From Variovorax paradoxus (GTDB taxonomy: Bacteria > Pseudomonadota > Gammaproteobacteria > Burkholderiales > Burkholderiaceae_C): 64,000 bases of DNA. This document shows, one piece after another, positions 17,979 through 27,873 of the stretch (positions are counted from its first letter, which is position 1; every line of letters begins with the position of its first letter). The DNA lies in assembly GCF_018614915.1 (NCBI RefSeq), contig NZ_JAGGNU010000077.1, forward strand, positions 38,959 through 102,958. Direction: 5' to 3'. The translations under genes were made by a program, and so were the position numbers. The notes beneath the pieces were generated by a model. That model saw nothing but the letters and a program-made list of their open reading frames with translations, had not been told where the DNA came from and ran no database searches.

Positions 17979-19491
17979 GGTCCACCATCGCCTGGCCGAC
18001 GGCTTGCCGGTCCGCCGGCTGCGCGAACTCGGCCACGATGCGGCCGCGCGTCATCACGCCCACGCGGTCGGCCAGCGCCAGCACCTCGTCGAGATCCTCG
18101 CTGATGAGAAGCACCGCCGCGCCGGCATCGCGCGCGGCGCGCAGCCGCGCATGCACCTCGGCACCGGCGCGCACGTCCAGCCCGCGGCTCGGGCTGTGGG
18201 CCAGCACCAGCCGCGGCGACTTGCCGAACTCGCGGGCCAGCACCAGCTTCTGCGCATTGCCGCCCGACAGCAGCGCGGCCTTCTGCGCGATGGAGCGCAC
18301 GCCCTGCACGTCGAAGGCGGCGACGGCGGCCTGTGCGTCCTGGTCCATCGCGCGGCGCTTCAGGCGCCAGGCCGAGCCGTAGCGCCCGCTGTGGACCTGC
18401 CCGATACCGTAGTTCTCGGACACCGAGAGGCCGCCCGCGAGCCCGAGGCCGTAGCGGTCGGCGGGAATGGCCGCCAGCCCGAGCGCGCGGCGCGCCGTCG
18501 TCGGCGTCGTCTTGAGGTCGCCATGGCGGTCGAGTGCGATCTCGCCTTCGGTTGGGCCCGCGAGGCCCATGATCGCGCCCGCGAGCTCTCCCTGGCCGTT
18601 GCCGCCGACGCCGGCCAGCCCGTAGATCTCGCCCGCGCGCAGATCGAGTTCGATGCCGTCGAGCACGCGGCGGCCCTGCACTTCGGGCGAGCGCAATCCG
18701 CGCACCGCGAGCCGCACCGGGCCCGGCGTCGCGCGCGTCGAACCGGCGGCCGGCGCGGTGACCGATTCGCCGACGGTGAGCCGGATCAGCTCGCCCACCG
18801 GCATCTGCTGCGGGTCGACCGTGGCGATCGTGCGGCCGCCGCGCATCACGGTCACGCGGTCGGCATGGCGCTTGACGTCGGCCATCTTGTGCGTGACCAG
18901 CACCACCGCCGCGCCCCGGCGCGCGAGCGCGTGCACGGTGGAGAGCAGGCGCTCAGCCTCTTGGTCGGTCAGCACGGCGGTCGGCTCGTCGAGGATCAGG
19001 ATGCGGGCGCCGGCCAAGAGCACCTTGAGGATCTCGACGCGCTGCTGCTCGGCCACCGACAGACGGTCGACGCGCTGCGTCGGGTCGATGTCGAAGCCGA
19101 GCTCGCGCGCCTTCTCGCGGATCGCTTCCTCGATGCGGCGCAAGCGCTTGCCGTGGCGTTCGAAGCGCGCGGACGGCGGCGCGGTCAGGAGGATGTTCTC
19201 GGCCACCGTGAACGGCAGCACCAGCCGGAAGTGCTGGTGGACCATGCCGATGCAGGCCTTCGCCGCATCGCGCGGCCCGCTGAAGCGCACCGGGTTGTCG
19301 TCGACCGACATCGTGCCGGCCTCGGCCGCGTAGAGGCCGGCCGCGATGTTCATCAGCGAGGACTTGCCGGCGCCGTTCTCGCCCAGGAGCGCATGCACCT
19401 CGCCCCAGCGCGCCGCGAAGTGCGCGTCGGTCAGTGCCGCAAATCCGTCGAAGGACTTGTGGATGCCGTGGAGCTGCAGCGCCGTCTTCAT
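17971..19491 (-). CDS. BMP-type ABC transporter ATP-binding protein
   Basis: This 506-residue duplicated ABC ATPase has a complete first domain: Walker A GENGAGKSS, GMVHQHFRL Q-loop and ILDEPTAVLTDQEA. The second domain keeps the signature LSGGNAQK, but its Walker B region reads VLAHSPSRGLDV, lacking the usual acidic DE pair. Degenerate second sites of this kind are normal in the YufO/RnsB group. It drives import through the two permeases downstream. The start overlaps the binding-protein stop (ATGA). Confidence 0.93.
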   Translation of the reverse strand: MKTALQLHGIHKSFDGFAALTDAHFAARWGEVHALLGENGAGKSSLMNIAAGLYAAEAGTMSVDDNPVRFSGPRDAAKACIGMVHQHFRLVLPFTVAENILLTAPPSARFERHGKRLRRIEEAIREKARELGFDIDPTQRVDRLSVAEQQRVEILKVLLAGARILILDEPTAVLTDQEAERLLSTVHALARRGAAVVLVTHKMADVKRHADRVTVMRGGRTIATVDPQQMPVGELIRLTVGESVTAPAAGSTRATPGPVRLAVRGLRSPEVQGRRVLDGIELDLRAGEIYGLAGVGGNGQGELAGAIMGLAGPTEGEIALDRHGDLKTTPTTARRALGLAAIPADRYGLGLAGGLSVSENYGIGQVHSGRYGSAWRLKRRAMDQDAQAAVAAFDVQGVRSIAQKAALLSGGNAQKLVLAREFGKSPRLVLAHSPSRGLDVRAGAEVHARLRAARDAGAAVLLISEDLDEVLALADRVGVMTRGRIVAEFAQPADRQAVGQAMVDHG

Positions 19492-20579
19492 TTCTGCGTG
19501 ACGACGCCCTTGACGAACCAGTCCATCTTCCACAGGTCGGCGTCGGACAGCACCGCACCCTTGGCGACGCGCTCCTTGCCCTCGCGGTCGGCCAGCGGGC
19601 CGGCATAGATCTGCTTGCCCTTGAGCAGCGCGTCGCGCTCGGCGGTGATCGCGGCGGCCTTGTCCTTCGGCACCCCCGGGCCGAAGCCCGCGATGTCGGT
19701 GCCGCCCGCGCTCATCGGAATGAAGGCGCCGTAGGGCGCGGGCTTCCAGTTGCCGGCCATGATCTTCTTCAGCTCCGGCGTGAGGAACCTGTCCCACACC
19801 CAGACCGAGGAGCACAGCGTGGCCTTGGGCGCGAACTGCCGCAGGTCGCGGTGATGGCCGGTGCCGTAGACGCCGCGCTCCTGCGCCACGATCTGCGGCG
19901 TCGGGCTGTCGACGTGCTGGCCGATCACGTCGGCGCCCTGGTCGATCAGGGCCGCCGCCGCGGCGCGTTCCTTCACCGGGTCGTTCCAGGAGCCGGTGTA
20001 GATCACGTTCACCGTCGCGTTCGGATTCATCTTCTGCGCGCCCAGCGCGAAGGCGTTGATGGTCCAGTTGACGACGCCGAAGGGGTTGGCCGCGACGAAG
20101 CCGAGCTTGCCGGTCTTCGATGCCGCGCCCGCGGCCATGCCGCACAGGTACTGGCTCTCGTAGGTGCGGCCGTAGAAGGATTCGAGGTTGGCGCCGTTGC
20201 TGGTGCCCGAGCCGTTGAGGAAGGCCACCTCGGGATACTTCGCCGCGAGCTCCTTGAAGCTGTCGGAGTAGCCGAAGGCGGTGCCGATGACGATGTTGGC
20301 GCCGCGCTGGATGAACTTCTCGGCCGCGGGCTTGATGGCGGATGCGTCCTCCGGCACGTTCTCGACGAACTGGATCTTCTCGCCGGTTTCCTTCTCGACC
20401 TTGATGCGCGCCTCGTCGAAGGCCTGCGTCCAGCCGCCGTCGTTCTTGGGGCCGAAGTACAGCATCGCGATCTTGGGCTTGCCCTTGAGCGTGAAGCCGT
20501 CGGCGGCCATGGCCGGGCCGGCCAGCGCCGCACAGGCCACCAGCGCCGCCACGGCGAAGGGAATCGGTTTACGCAACAT
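19488..20579 (-). CDS. BMP family ABC transporter substrate-binding protein
   Basis: This 363-residue exported protein has a signal peptide ending in GPAMAADG. The BMP/PnrA-like core is KIAMLYFGPKNDGGWTQAFDEAR, GTAFGYSDSFKELAAKYPEV and a C-terminal LADREGKERVAKGAVLSD. The family binds nucleosides, purines or related compounds, and the neighbouring Rut genes make a pyrimidine or purine a reasonable guess. The ATG at 20579 is preferred; a GTG one codon upstream is also possible. It overlaps the VOC gene by 11 bases. Confidence 0.92.
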   Translation of the reverse strand: MLRKPIPFAVAALVACAALAGPAMAADGFTLKGKPKIAMLYFGPKNDGGWTQAFDEARIKVEKETGEKIQFVENVPEDASAIKPAAEKFIQRGANIVIGTAFGYSDSFKELAAKYPEVAFLNGSGTSNGANLESFYGRTYESQYLCGMAAGAASKTGKLGFVAANPFGVVNWTINAFALGAQKMNPNATVNVIYTGSWNDPVKERAAAAALIDQGADVIGQHVDSPTPQIVAQERGVYGTGHHRDLRQFAPKATLCSSVWVWDRFLTPELKKIMAGNWKPAPYGAFIPMSAGGTDIAGFGPGVPKDKAAAITAERDALLKGKQIYAGPLADREGKERVAKGAVLSDADLWKMDWFVKGVVTQK

Positions 20580-20976
20580 CACTCTGGCCTTTCATCATGA
20601 AATTGATACGGAACACATTGCCCTCGGGGTCGAGCAGCACCGACTGGTACCAGTCGTAGTAGGTGAGGTAGGGTGCCTTGACGAGCGTGGCGCCCGCGGC
20701 GACGGCGACCGGCACCATGCGGTCGACTTCCTCCTGCGAATCGACGTCGATGTTCAGCAGGAACTTGACGCCGCGCGTGTCGGAGAACTCGGCGAGCTGC
20801 AGCAGCTCGTAGGCATCGAGCGCATTGAAGCCGAGGCTGGATTGGCCGGTGTCCAGGCCGCGGAAGATCGGCGAGCGGATGGCCTCGATCTCGGGGAAGC
20901 CGAACACGCGCTGGTAGAAGCCGCTGAGCGCGACCACGTCCTTCGCGAAGACGTTGACGTAGGAAAGATGCGGCAT
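20569..20976 (-). CDS. VOC (glyoxalase/dioxygenase superfamily) protein
   Basis: This 135-residue protein has the vicinal-oxygen-chelate layout: LSYVNVFAKDVVALSGFYQRVFGFPEIEAI at the start and WYQSVLLDPEGNVFRINFM at the end. Members bind a metal and catalyse varied reactions or bind small molecules. It starts two bases after the dioxygenase stop and overlaps the BMP protein start, so it belongs to the same operon. Reaction unknown. Confidence 0.85.
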   Translation of the reverse strand: MPHLSYVNVFAKDVVALSGFYQRVFGFPEIEAIRSPIFRGLDTGQSSLGFNALDAYELLQLAEFSDTRGVKFLLNIDVDSQEEVDRMVPVAVAAGATLVKAPYLTYYDWYQSVLLDPEGNVFRINFMMKGQSDVA

Positions 20977-20978
20977 CT

Positions 20979-21980
20979 TCAGGCCGTGACCTTGGTGCCG
21001 CCGAAGGTCGTCTGTTTCAAGAATTTCGACTTCAGGTGATCGCCCGAGGAGATCGGCGCGTACTTCGGCACTTCGCCCGGCGCGAGGCAGCTCGGCAGGC
21101 ACTCGACCATCGCGTCGTAGTTGGGCTGGTGGAAGAACACCAGCGACTGCCGGCGGTTGGTGGCGGCCGCGTCCGGCGGCGGGTTGACCACGCGGTGCAG
21201 CGTGGACACCCACTGATCGTTGGTCCACTGCATCATGAGGTCGGCGATGTTCACCACCAGGCCGCCCTCGACCATCGGCACGTCGACCCACTGGCCGGCC
21301 TTGTTGAAGACCTGCAGGCCCCGGTCGTCGGGCAGCACGACGGTGAGGCTGCCGTAGTCGCTGTGCGCGCCGGCACGCAGCTGGCCCGGCAGCGCGGCCT
21401 CGGTCTGCGGCGGGTAGCTCAGCACGCGGAACATGCTGATGTGCCTGTCGATCTTGTTGTCGAAGAAGGTCTCGGGCAATGCCAGCGCGAGCGCGAAGAT
21501 GCGCATCAGCGAGCGCGAGAGATCGCTCATCGCCTCGAAGTAGTCGTCGAAGGCCGGCTGGAAGCCCGGCAGCTCGGGCCAGACATTGGGTTCGAAGTGC
21601 GGGCCGGCCGCAACGCCCCGGTGGTATTCGTCGGCCGGCACCTTGGAGGGGCCGATGGAGAAGGACTCCTTCAGGTCGCCCGGCGCCGCCTCTTCGAGGC
21701 TGTACGACAGGCCTTCCTCGCCCACCGCGCTGTAGCCGCGTACCGCATCGTCGCGCGGCCGATCGACCTTGCGCTTGTCGACCAGCGGCAGATCGAAGAA
21801 GCGGCGCGAGACCGCGGAGACGCGCGCGATGAGTTCGGGCGCGATGCCGTGGTTCGTGATCACCAGGAAGCCGATGCTGCGGCAGGCCTCGTCGACCTCG
21901 CGCGCCACCGCGGCCTTGCCTTCGGGCGATCCGGAAAAGAAGGGTGCCAGATCGATGATCGGTACGGACAGCAGGGTCAT
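20979..21980 (-). CDS. Isopenicillin-N-synthase-like 2-oxoglutarate/Fe(II) oxygenase
   Basis: This 333-residue non-haem iron oxygenase has an N-terminal DIOX domain (VPIIDLAPFF, CRSIGFLVITNHGI) and the iron ligands H-x-D in RAGAHSDYGSLTV and the distal His in STLHRVVNP. The cosubstrate-binding R-x-S is RQSLVFF. The family hydroxylates or desaturates diverse substrates. As first gene of the BMP transporter operon and divergent from rutR, it probably acts on an imported nucleobase-like compound. Confidence 0.9.
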   Translation of the reverse strand: MTLLSVPIIDLAPFFSGSPEGKAAVAREVDEACRSIGFLVITNHGIAPELIARVSAVSRRFFDLPLVDKRKVDRPRDDAVRGYSAVGEEGLSYSLEEAAPGDLKESFSIGPSKVPADEYHRGVAAGPHFEPNVWPELPGFQPAFDDYFEAMSDLSRSLMRIFALALALPETFFDNKIDRHISMFRVLSYPPQTEAALPGQLRAGAHSDYGSLTVVLPDDRGLQVFNKAGQWVDVPMVEGGLVVNIADLMMQWTNDQWVSTLHRVVNPPPDAAATNRRQSLVFFHQPNYDAMVECLPSCLAPGEVPKYAPISSGDHLKSKFLKQTTFGGTKVTA

Positions 21981-22036
21981 GCTTTCAATCCTTCGGTGAC
22001 GATGGCGATGGCCTTGCCATGCAACGTCCATGCCAG

Positions 22037-22053
22037 TTGGACCAAATGGACAA
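22037..22053. promoter_or_regulatory. Partial RutR-type operator
   Basis: TTGGACCAAATGGACAA contains the exact left arm TGGACCA and a weaker right arm, with the same two-base spacer as the full palindrome at 27314-27329. It lies 57 bases upstream of the dioxygenase start and 139 bases upstream of rutR. This suggests that RutR controls both the transporter operon and itself. Confidence 0.5.
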
Positions 22054-22191
22054 ATGCGGCGCGCTGCCTCTGCGTGGTGCGTGGCGGCAGGCGGCGCGGC
22101 GAATGCGTGCACCCCGGTGTTGCCGTGGTGCGTACCATCGGCGGTACGACTCCTGCATACGGGCAGCCGTCGCGAAAGAAAGCAAGCCCAC

Positions 22192-22911
22192 ATGCCGAAG
22201 ACACGCAGCAAGCCCCCGTCCACGCTGGCCGCCGAGCCTCCGATTTCCAAGCGCGTGCATCCCAAGCGCGCAGCCGTGGCGCGCAGCGTCACGTCGGTGA
22301 ACCGGCGGCTGCGACAGATCGAGGACAAGCGCGCCGCGATCCTGCGCGCGGCGCTGGGGCTGTTCTCGCGCTTCGGCCTGCACGGCACCAGCGTCGACCA
22401 GGTCGCGGCGCGCGCGGATGTCTCGAAGAGCAACCTGCTCTATTACTTCGCCAACAAGGAGGAGCTGTACGTCTCGGTGCTGCGCGAGCTGCTGGCCGTC
22501 TGGCTGGAGCCGCTGCGCGGCTTCAGCGCCGAGCAGGATCCGCGGCAGGCGATCGGCGACTACATCCGGCGCAAGCTCGTGATCTCGCGCGACCAGCCCG
22601 ATGCCTCGCGCCTGTTCTGCCTCGAGATGATCCAGGGCGCGCCGCTGCTGCGCGACGAGCTCGACCGCGAACTGCGCGACCTGGTGACGCGCAAATCCGA
22701 AGTGATCCGCGCCTGGGTGGCCGCCGGCAAGCTCGCGCCGGTCGATCCGCACCACCTGATCTTCGCGCTGTGGGCCACCACCCAGCACTACGCCGACTTC
22801 GGCGTGCAGGTGCAGGCCATCACGGGCCGCACGCTGGACGACCCGGACTTCTTCGAAGAGACGGTGGACAACGTGCAGCGCATCGTGCTCGGCGGCATCG
22901 CCCCGCACTGA
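22192..22911 (+). CDS. rutR: TetR family regulator of pyrimidine utilisation (RutR-like)
   Basis: This 239-residue regulator has an N-terminal extension of about 40 basic residues. A TetR HTH follows (RAAILRAALGLFSRFGLHGTSVDQVAARADVSKSNLLYYFANKEELY), then a helical ligand domain with RKLVISRDQPDASRLFCLEMIQGAP. The LLYYFANKEELY recognition region and the position beside rutABCDEF identify it as RutR, which responds to uracil or thymine. It is transcribed divergently from the dioxygenase/BMP operon and convergently with rutF. Confidence 0.88.
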   Translation: MPKTRSKPPSTLAAEPPISKRVHPKRAAVARSVTSVNRRLRQIEDKRAAILRAALGLFSRFGLHGTSVDQVAARADVSKSNLLYYFANKEELYVSVLRELLAVWLEPLRGFSAEQDPRQAIGDYIRRKLVISRDQPDASRLFCLEMIQGAPLLRDELDRELRDLVTRKSEVIRAWVAAGKLAPVDPHHLIFALWATTQHYADFGVQVQAITGRTLDDPDFFEETVDNVQRIVLGGIAPH

Positions 22912-22924
22912 GCGCGCGCCGCGC

Positions 22925-23419
22925 TCAGTGCGGCGCGGCGACGATGTCGTGGTAGCGCCGGTCGAAGTAGATGAGGCCGTGCGCAGTACCGCCGATGGCG
23001 ATGGCGACGGCCTCGCAGAACAGCACGTCGTGCGTGCCCACGCGCGTCACCTGCGACACGCGGCAGTCGAAGGACACAGCCGCATCCTCGAGCACCGGTG
23101 CGCCGGTGCGCTTGCGGCTCCAGCGGCCGGCGGCGAAGCGCTCGTCCATCGGCGTCTTGCCGCCGAACAGGCCCGACAGCGCCTGCTGCCCGGCGGCCAG
23201 CGCGTTCACGCAGAGCACGCCGTTGGCCTGGAAGGCCGGGTAGACCGAGGCCGAGCGGTTGAGGCAGACCAGCAGCGTCGGCGGCTCGTCGGTCACGCTG
23301 CACACCGCCGATGCCGTGAAGCCGGCGCGGCCGCCGGGGCCGTCGGTGGTGATGACATGGACGGCCGCGCCGAGGCGGGCCATCGCATCGCGGTAGTCGC
23401 TCTTGGGCAGGGCGTGCAT
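22925..23419 (-). CDS. rutF: RutF-like flavin reductase
   Basis: This 164-residue flavin reductase has DYRDAMARLGAAVHVITTDGPGGRAGFTASAVCSVTDEPP, SGLFGGKTPMDERF and a C-terminal HGLIYFDRRYHDI. It would supply reduced FMN to the RutA monooxygenase. It is the last gene of the rut operon, 26 bases after rutE. The ATG at 23419 gives the usual RutF length. Confidence 0.93.
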   Translation of the reverse strand: MHALPKSDYRDAMARLGAAVHVITTDGPGGRAGFTASAVCSVTDEPPTLLVCLNRSASVYPAFQANGVLCVNALAAGQQALSGLFGGKTPMDERFAAGRWSRKRTGAPVLEDAAVSFDCRVSQVTRVGTHDVLFCEAVAIAIGGTAHGLIYFDRRYHDIVAAPH

Positions 23420-23445
23420 GGCGTCGGCGCTTTCCTCAGCTTTCC

Positions 23446-24036
23446 TCAGGCGAGCGCGCAGGCTTCGTCGAAGGCCAGGCGTGGCAGGCGGCCGAACAGC
23501 TTCGCGGGGTCGCCGTGGCCGAGGTTGATCAGGAAGTTGGTGGTCCAGGGGGTGCCGGTGAAGAACGCGGCGTCGACCTTCGCCTTGTCGAAGCCGGACA
23601 TCGGCCCCGCGTCCAGCCCCAGTGCACGCGCCGCCAGCAGCAGGTAGGCGGCCTGCAGCGTGGCGTTGCGGAAGGCGGTTTCGCGCGCAGCCTCGGCGCT
23701 GCCGGTGAACCAGCTCCTGGCGTCGGCATGCGGGAACAGCATGGGCAGCTTGTCGTAGAAGGCGCTGTCCCAGGCCGCGATCACCGTGACCGGCGCGGCC
23801 AGGGTCTTGGCCAGATTGCCTTTGGAAAGCGCGGGCGCCAGACGCTGCTTGCCCTCGGGCGTGCGCACGAAGACGAAGCGGCCCGGCGCGCAGTTGGCCG
23901 AGGTCGGGCCGGTGCGCGCGAGTTCGTAGACCTGTTCGAGCAAGGCGTCGGAAACCGGCTCGGGGCGCCAGCCGTTGTGCGAGCGGGCCTCGGTGAAAAG
24001 CAGCGCCAGGGCGGCGCTGTCCAGGGACTGTGTCAT
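23446..24036 (-). CDS. rutE: RutE-like 3-hydroxypropionate dehydrogenase / malonic semialdehyde reductase
   Basis: This 196-residue protein of the nitroreductase-like fold has FTEARSHNGWRPEPVSD, ARTGPTSANCAPGRFVFVRTPEGK and a GPMSGFDKAKVDAAFF segment. Its length equals that of E. coli RutE. It reduces the toxic malonic semialdehyde formed from uracil. It overlaps rutD by four bases. Confidence 0.94.
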   Translation of the reverse strand: MTQSLDSAALALLFTEARSHNGWRPEPVSDALLEQVYELARTGPTSANCAPGRFVFVRTPEGKQRLAPALSKGNLAKTLAAPVTVIAAWDSAFYDKLPMLFPHADARSWFTGSAEAARETAFRNATLQAAYLLLAARALGLDAGPMSGFDKAKVDAAFFTGTPWTTNFLINLGHGDPAKLFGRLPRLAFDEACALA

Positions 24037-24833
24037 GCAAGGACTCCAGGTGCGCGCACGCGCGCCAGAAAGGCGAGCAGGCTGCGGTTGAAGACATCGG
24101 CCTCGGTCACGCTGTGCGCATGGCCGCCGTGCGGCACGCGCTCGAGCGTGGCCATTGGCAGGCCGTCGGCGAGGCGCTGCGAGCAGGTCCACGGCACCAG
24201 CACGTCGTCGGTGGCGGCGGCCACCAGCGCGGGCACGGCGATCCCGGCCAGGCGGGCGTCGACGTCGAAGGCGCGCAGCGCGCCGATGCGCGCGCGCATG
24301 TTGGCCTCGCCGGGGAAATGCGCGAGCGCATGTTCGACCTCGGCGGCCACGCGCTGCGCATGGGTGGCGCACCAGGCGGCGGGGTACAGGAAGATGGGCT
24401 GCGCCTCGACGTAGGCGCGCGGGCCGCAGGCGCCGAGCAGCGCCAATCGCGCATCGAAGCAGCGGGCCGAATGCGGATTGGGCGCCGACCAGGCATTGAC
24501 GAGCACCAGGCTGGCCACGCGCGAGGGCGCATCGAGCGCGAGCTGCAGGCCGACCAGGCCGCCGAGCGCATGGCCCACGAGATGGCAGCGCGGCGTCGAT
24601 GTGGCGTCGAGGATCTCGACCACGTCGCGCGCCATGTCGGCGATCGCGTAGCCGGCCGGAAGCGCAGCCGGGCTGCGTCCGGTGCCGCGCTGGTCGTAGG
24701 CGATCACGCGGTGGCCGGCCTCGATCAGCGCAGCGAGCTGCGGCTGCCAGAAGCCCGCCGAACCGCCGAGGCCCGAGGACAGCAGCACCGCATCGCCCCC
24801 GGCCGGCCCGTGCACCTCGTAGTGCAGCGGCAT
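24033..24833 (-). CDS. rutD: RutD-like alpha/beta hydrolase
   Basis: This 266-residue alpha/beta-hydrolase-fold protein begins MPLHYEVHGPAGGDAVLLSSGLGG. The nucleophile elbow reads LVGHALGGLVGLQLALD, with alanine in place of the usual serine; RutD proteins share this GHAL motif, so it is not a mutation peculiar to this copy. RutD speeds aminoacrylate or carbamate hydrolysis in the pathway. It lies two bases after rutC and overlaps rutE. Confidence 0.93.
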   Translation of the reverse strand: MPLHYEVHGPAGGDAVLLSSGLGGSAGFWQPQLAALIEAGHRVIAYDQRGTGRSPAALPAGYAIADMARDVVEILDATSTPRCHLVGHALGGLVGLQLALDAPSRVASLVLVNAWSAPNPHSARCFDARLALLGACGPRAYVEAQPIFLYPAAWCATHAQRVAAEVEHALAHFPGEANMRARIGALRAFDVDARLAGIAVPALVAAATDDVLVPWTCSQRLADGLPMATLERVPHGGHAHSVTEADVFNRSLLAFLARVRAPGVLA

Positions 24834-24835
24834 GC

Positions 24836-25228
24836 TCAGGCCTTCTTTCCGACGTGCGCGATGGAGGCGATCTCGACCAGCGCATCAGGCTTCACCAGGC
24901 CGCACTGGATGCAGTAGCGCGCGGGCTTGGTGCCGGGAAAGAACTCGGCGTAGACCGCGTTGATCTTCGCGTAGTCGGCCCAGTCCTTGATCATGATCAT
25001 GTTGAAGGTCACGTCGTCCATGCTGCCGCCGGCGGCCTCGACCACCCCCTGGATGGTGGCGAGCACATGGCGCGCCTGCGCGCTCGCGTCGCCGACGTGG
25101 ACCACGTTGTTGTCCTTGTCGAAGGGCAGGGTGCCCGACACGTAGAGCACGCCGTCGGCGAGCGTGCCGGGAACGTAGGGCGCGAGCGGCACGCCGGTGC
25201 CGGGCGGGATGATGGCTTGCTTGGGCAT
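24836..25228 (-). CDS. rutC: RutC-like aminoacrylate deaminase (Rid family)
   Basis: This 130-residue Rid/YjgF-type protein has YVPGTLADGVLYVSGTLPFDK, the helix ASAQARHVLATIQGVVEAAGG and the conserved PARYCIQCGLVKPDALVEIASIA. It converts 3-aminoacrylate to malonic semialdehyde. It has a strong ribosome-binding site (AAGGAG) and sits between rutB and rutD in the canonical order. Confidence 0.94.
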   Translation of the reverse strand: MPKQAIIPPGTGVPLAPYVPGTLADGVLYVSGTLPFDKDNNVVHVGDASAQARHVLATIQGVVEAAGGSMDDVTFNMIMIKDWADYAKINAVYAEFFPGTKPARYCIQCGLVKPDALVEIASIAHVGKKA

Positions 25229-25255
25229 GGGTTGCTCCTTTTCGGGAAAGTGAAA

Positions 25256-26044
25256 TCAAGCGGTGGCCGCGTCGGCCGGTGCGAAGGGGGTGAGGGTTTC
25301 GGGCACGAAGGTGCGGCAGAAGTCGTCGACCTTCGAGACCCAGCCGAAGAAGGTCTCGACGTTGTAGACCGAAGCCTGCTGGATCGCCGGTCCGCCGAGC
25401 TCGTGCGTGGCGTCCTCGAGCATCACGGCGAAGTACTCGAGGTGGAAGGCGTCGCGCAGCGTGGACTCCACGCACACGTTGGTGGCGATGCCGGTGAAGA
25501 CCAAGTTGCGGATGCCGCGTGCGCGCAGGGTGCTGTCCAGCGTGCTGTTGAAGAAGCCGCTGTAGCGGGTCTTGGGAATGACGATGTCGCCTGGCTGCGG
25601 CTTCAGCGCATCGACGAGCGCGTAGTCCCAGCCGCCCTTGGCGAGGAACCTGCCTTGCAGCTCGGGCTTCCTGCGCATGGTCTTGAGCGCGTTGGACTTG
25701 TACCAGTTGGGCGAGCCGGGGCCGCCGGCTTCCACGTAGTCCGCGTCCCAGCCGTTCTGCAGGAACACGACCCGCATGCCGGCCGCGCGCGCGGCCGCGA
25801 TGGCGCGCGCGATGTTGGCGATCACGCCCTGCGAACCCGAGATGTCGAAGCCGGCCGTATCCACGTAGCCGCCTGGCGTCGCGTAGGCGTTCTGCATGTC
25901 GACGACGATCAGCGCGGAAGCGGCGGCGTGCAGCGCCAGCGGCTCGGGTCGCGCCGGCAGCACCAGCGGCGCAGGCGCGCCCGGTGCAGTCGGCACGCCC
26001 ACCGGCGTGCTGGAGGCGATGGTGGTGTTCCTGGGCGTGCTCAT
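25256..26044 (-). CDS. rutB: RutB-like ureidoacrylate amidohydrolase
   Basis: This 262-residue isochorismatase-fold enzyme shows the catalytic residues in ALIVVDMQNAYATPGG (Asp), IVIPKTRYSGFF (Lys) and FTGIATNVCVESTLRDAF (Cys). It cleaves ureidoacrylate released by RutA. The N-terminal 35 residues are rich in Pro/Ala/Thr and variable. It lies 17 bases after rutA. Confidence 0.94.
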   Translation of the reverse strand: MSTPRNTTIASSTPVGVPTAPGAPAPLVLPARPEPLALHAAASALIVVDMQNAYATPGGYVDTAGFDISGSQGVIANIARAIAAARAAGMRVVFLQNGWDADYVEAGGPGSPNWYKSNALKTMRRKPELQGRFLAKGGWDYALVDALKPQPGDIVIPKTRYSGFFNSTLDSTLRARGIRNLVFTGIATNVCVESTLRDAFHLEYFAVMLEDATHELGGPAIQQASVYNVETFFGWVSKVDDFCRTFVPETLTPFAPADAATA

Positions 26045-26061
26045 GGCGGTGATCACCCGGA

Positions 26062-27174
<1,113 letters not shown>

Positions 27175-27313
27175 GCGTTGCGCTCCTGGGGCTAGGGATG
27201 AGGATGACGTGTGGGCGCGACGCCTTGGACGCGCGGACGGTCTTATGCATAGGCCGTGCCATTCGGAAAAGTCTTTTGAAATCAATTGCTTGCAGCTTCG
27301 ACTCTGCAGGGAC

Positions 27314-27329
27314 TGGACCAAATGGTCCA
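27314..27329. promoter_or_regulatory. RutR-type operator upstream of rutA
   Basis: TGGACCA-AA-TGGTCCA is a perfect inverted repeat apart from its two-base centre. It matches the known RutR binding consensus (TGACCAnnTGGTCA) in its core. It lies between rutA (minus) and the NTF2-like gene (plus), so it could control both directions. Confidence 0.75.
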
Positions 27330-27415
27330 AAATGGAGCACTTGGTCTGTGCCTTTGCGGCCGCCCTTGGTGCCACGACGCCGCACAATCTCGGCCATCTG
27401 CTTGTTTCTTCCGCC

Positions 27416-27868
27416 ATGCCCAAGACCCAACTTCGCGCCGCCGCCTTGGGCGGCACCGCCGACGAGCTCGAGGCGGCCTTCTACGAAGCGCTGCAGCGCG
27501 GCGACATCGATGCGCTGATGGCCTGCTGGGCCGACGAGGACGAGGTGTTCTGCGTCCACCCCGGCGGCCCGCGGCTGGTGGGCACCGAGGCGATCCGTGC
27601 GGCCTTCGAGCACATGTTCGCCAACGGCGCGATCCATGCGACGCCGGCGCGTGTGCGCAGGGTCGAGTCGCTCGCGAGCGCGGTGCACAACGTGCTGGAG
27701 CGCATCGAGGTGCTCACCGCCGAAGGTCCGCGCCATGCCTTCGTGCTGGCCACCAACGTCTATCACAAGACCGCCCAGGGCTGGCGCATGGTGGCGCACC
27801 ATGCGAGCCCGGGGAGCGTGCAGGCACCGGACGACGAAGGCGACGCGGCGCCGCAGACTCTTCATTGA
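27416..27868 (+). CDS. NTF2-like (SnoaL/DUF4440 type) protein
   Basis: This 150-residue protein has the NTF2-like fold features ADELEAAFYEALQRGDIDALMACWADEDEVFCVHPGGPRLVGTEAIRAAFE and a C-terminal YHKTAQGWRMVAHHASP. Such proteins are either small isomerase- or hydrolase-like enzymes or act as ligand-binding partners. It is divergent from rutA and five bases before an alpha/beta hydrolase gene. Function unknown. Confidence 0.83.
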   Translation: MPKTQLRAAALGGTADELEAAFYEALQRGDIDALMACWADEDEVFCVHPGGPRLVGTEAIRAAFEHMFANGAIHATPARVRRVESLASAVHNVLERIEVLTAEGPRHAFVLATNVYHKTAQGWRMVAHHASPGSVQAPDDEGDAAPQTLH

Positions 27869-27873
27869 TTGCC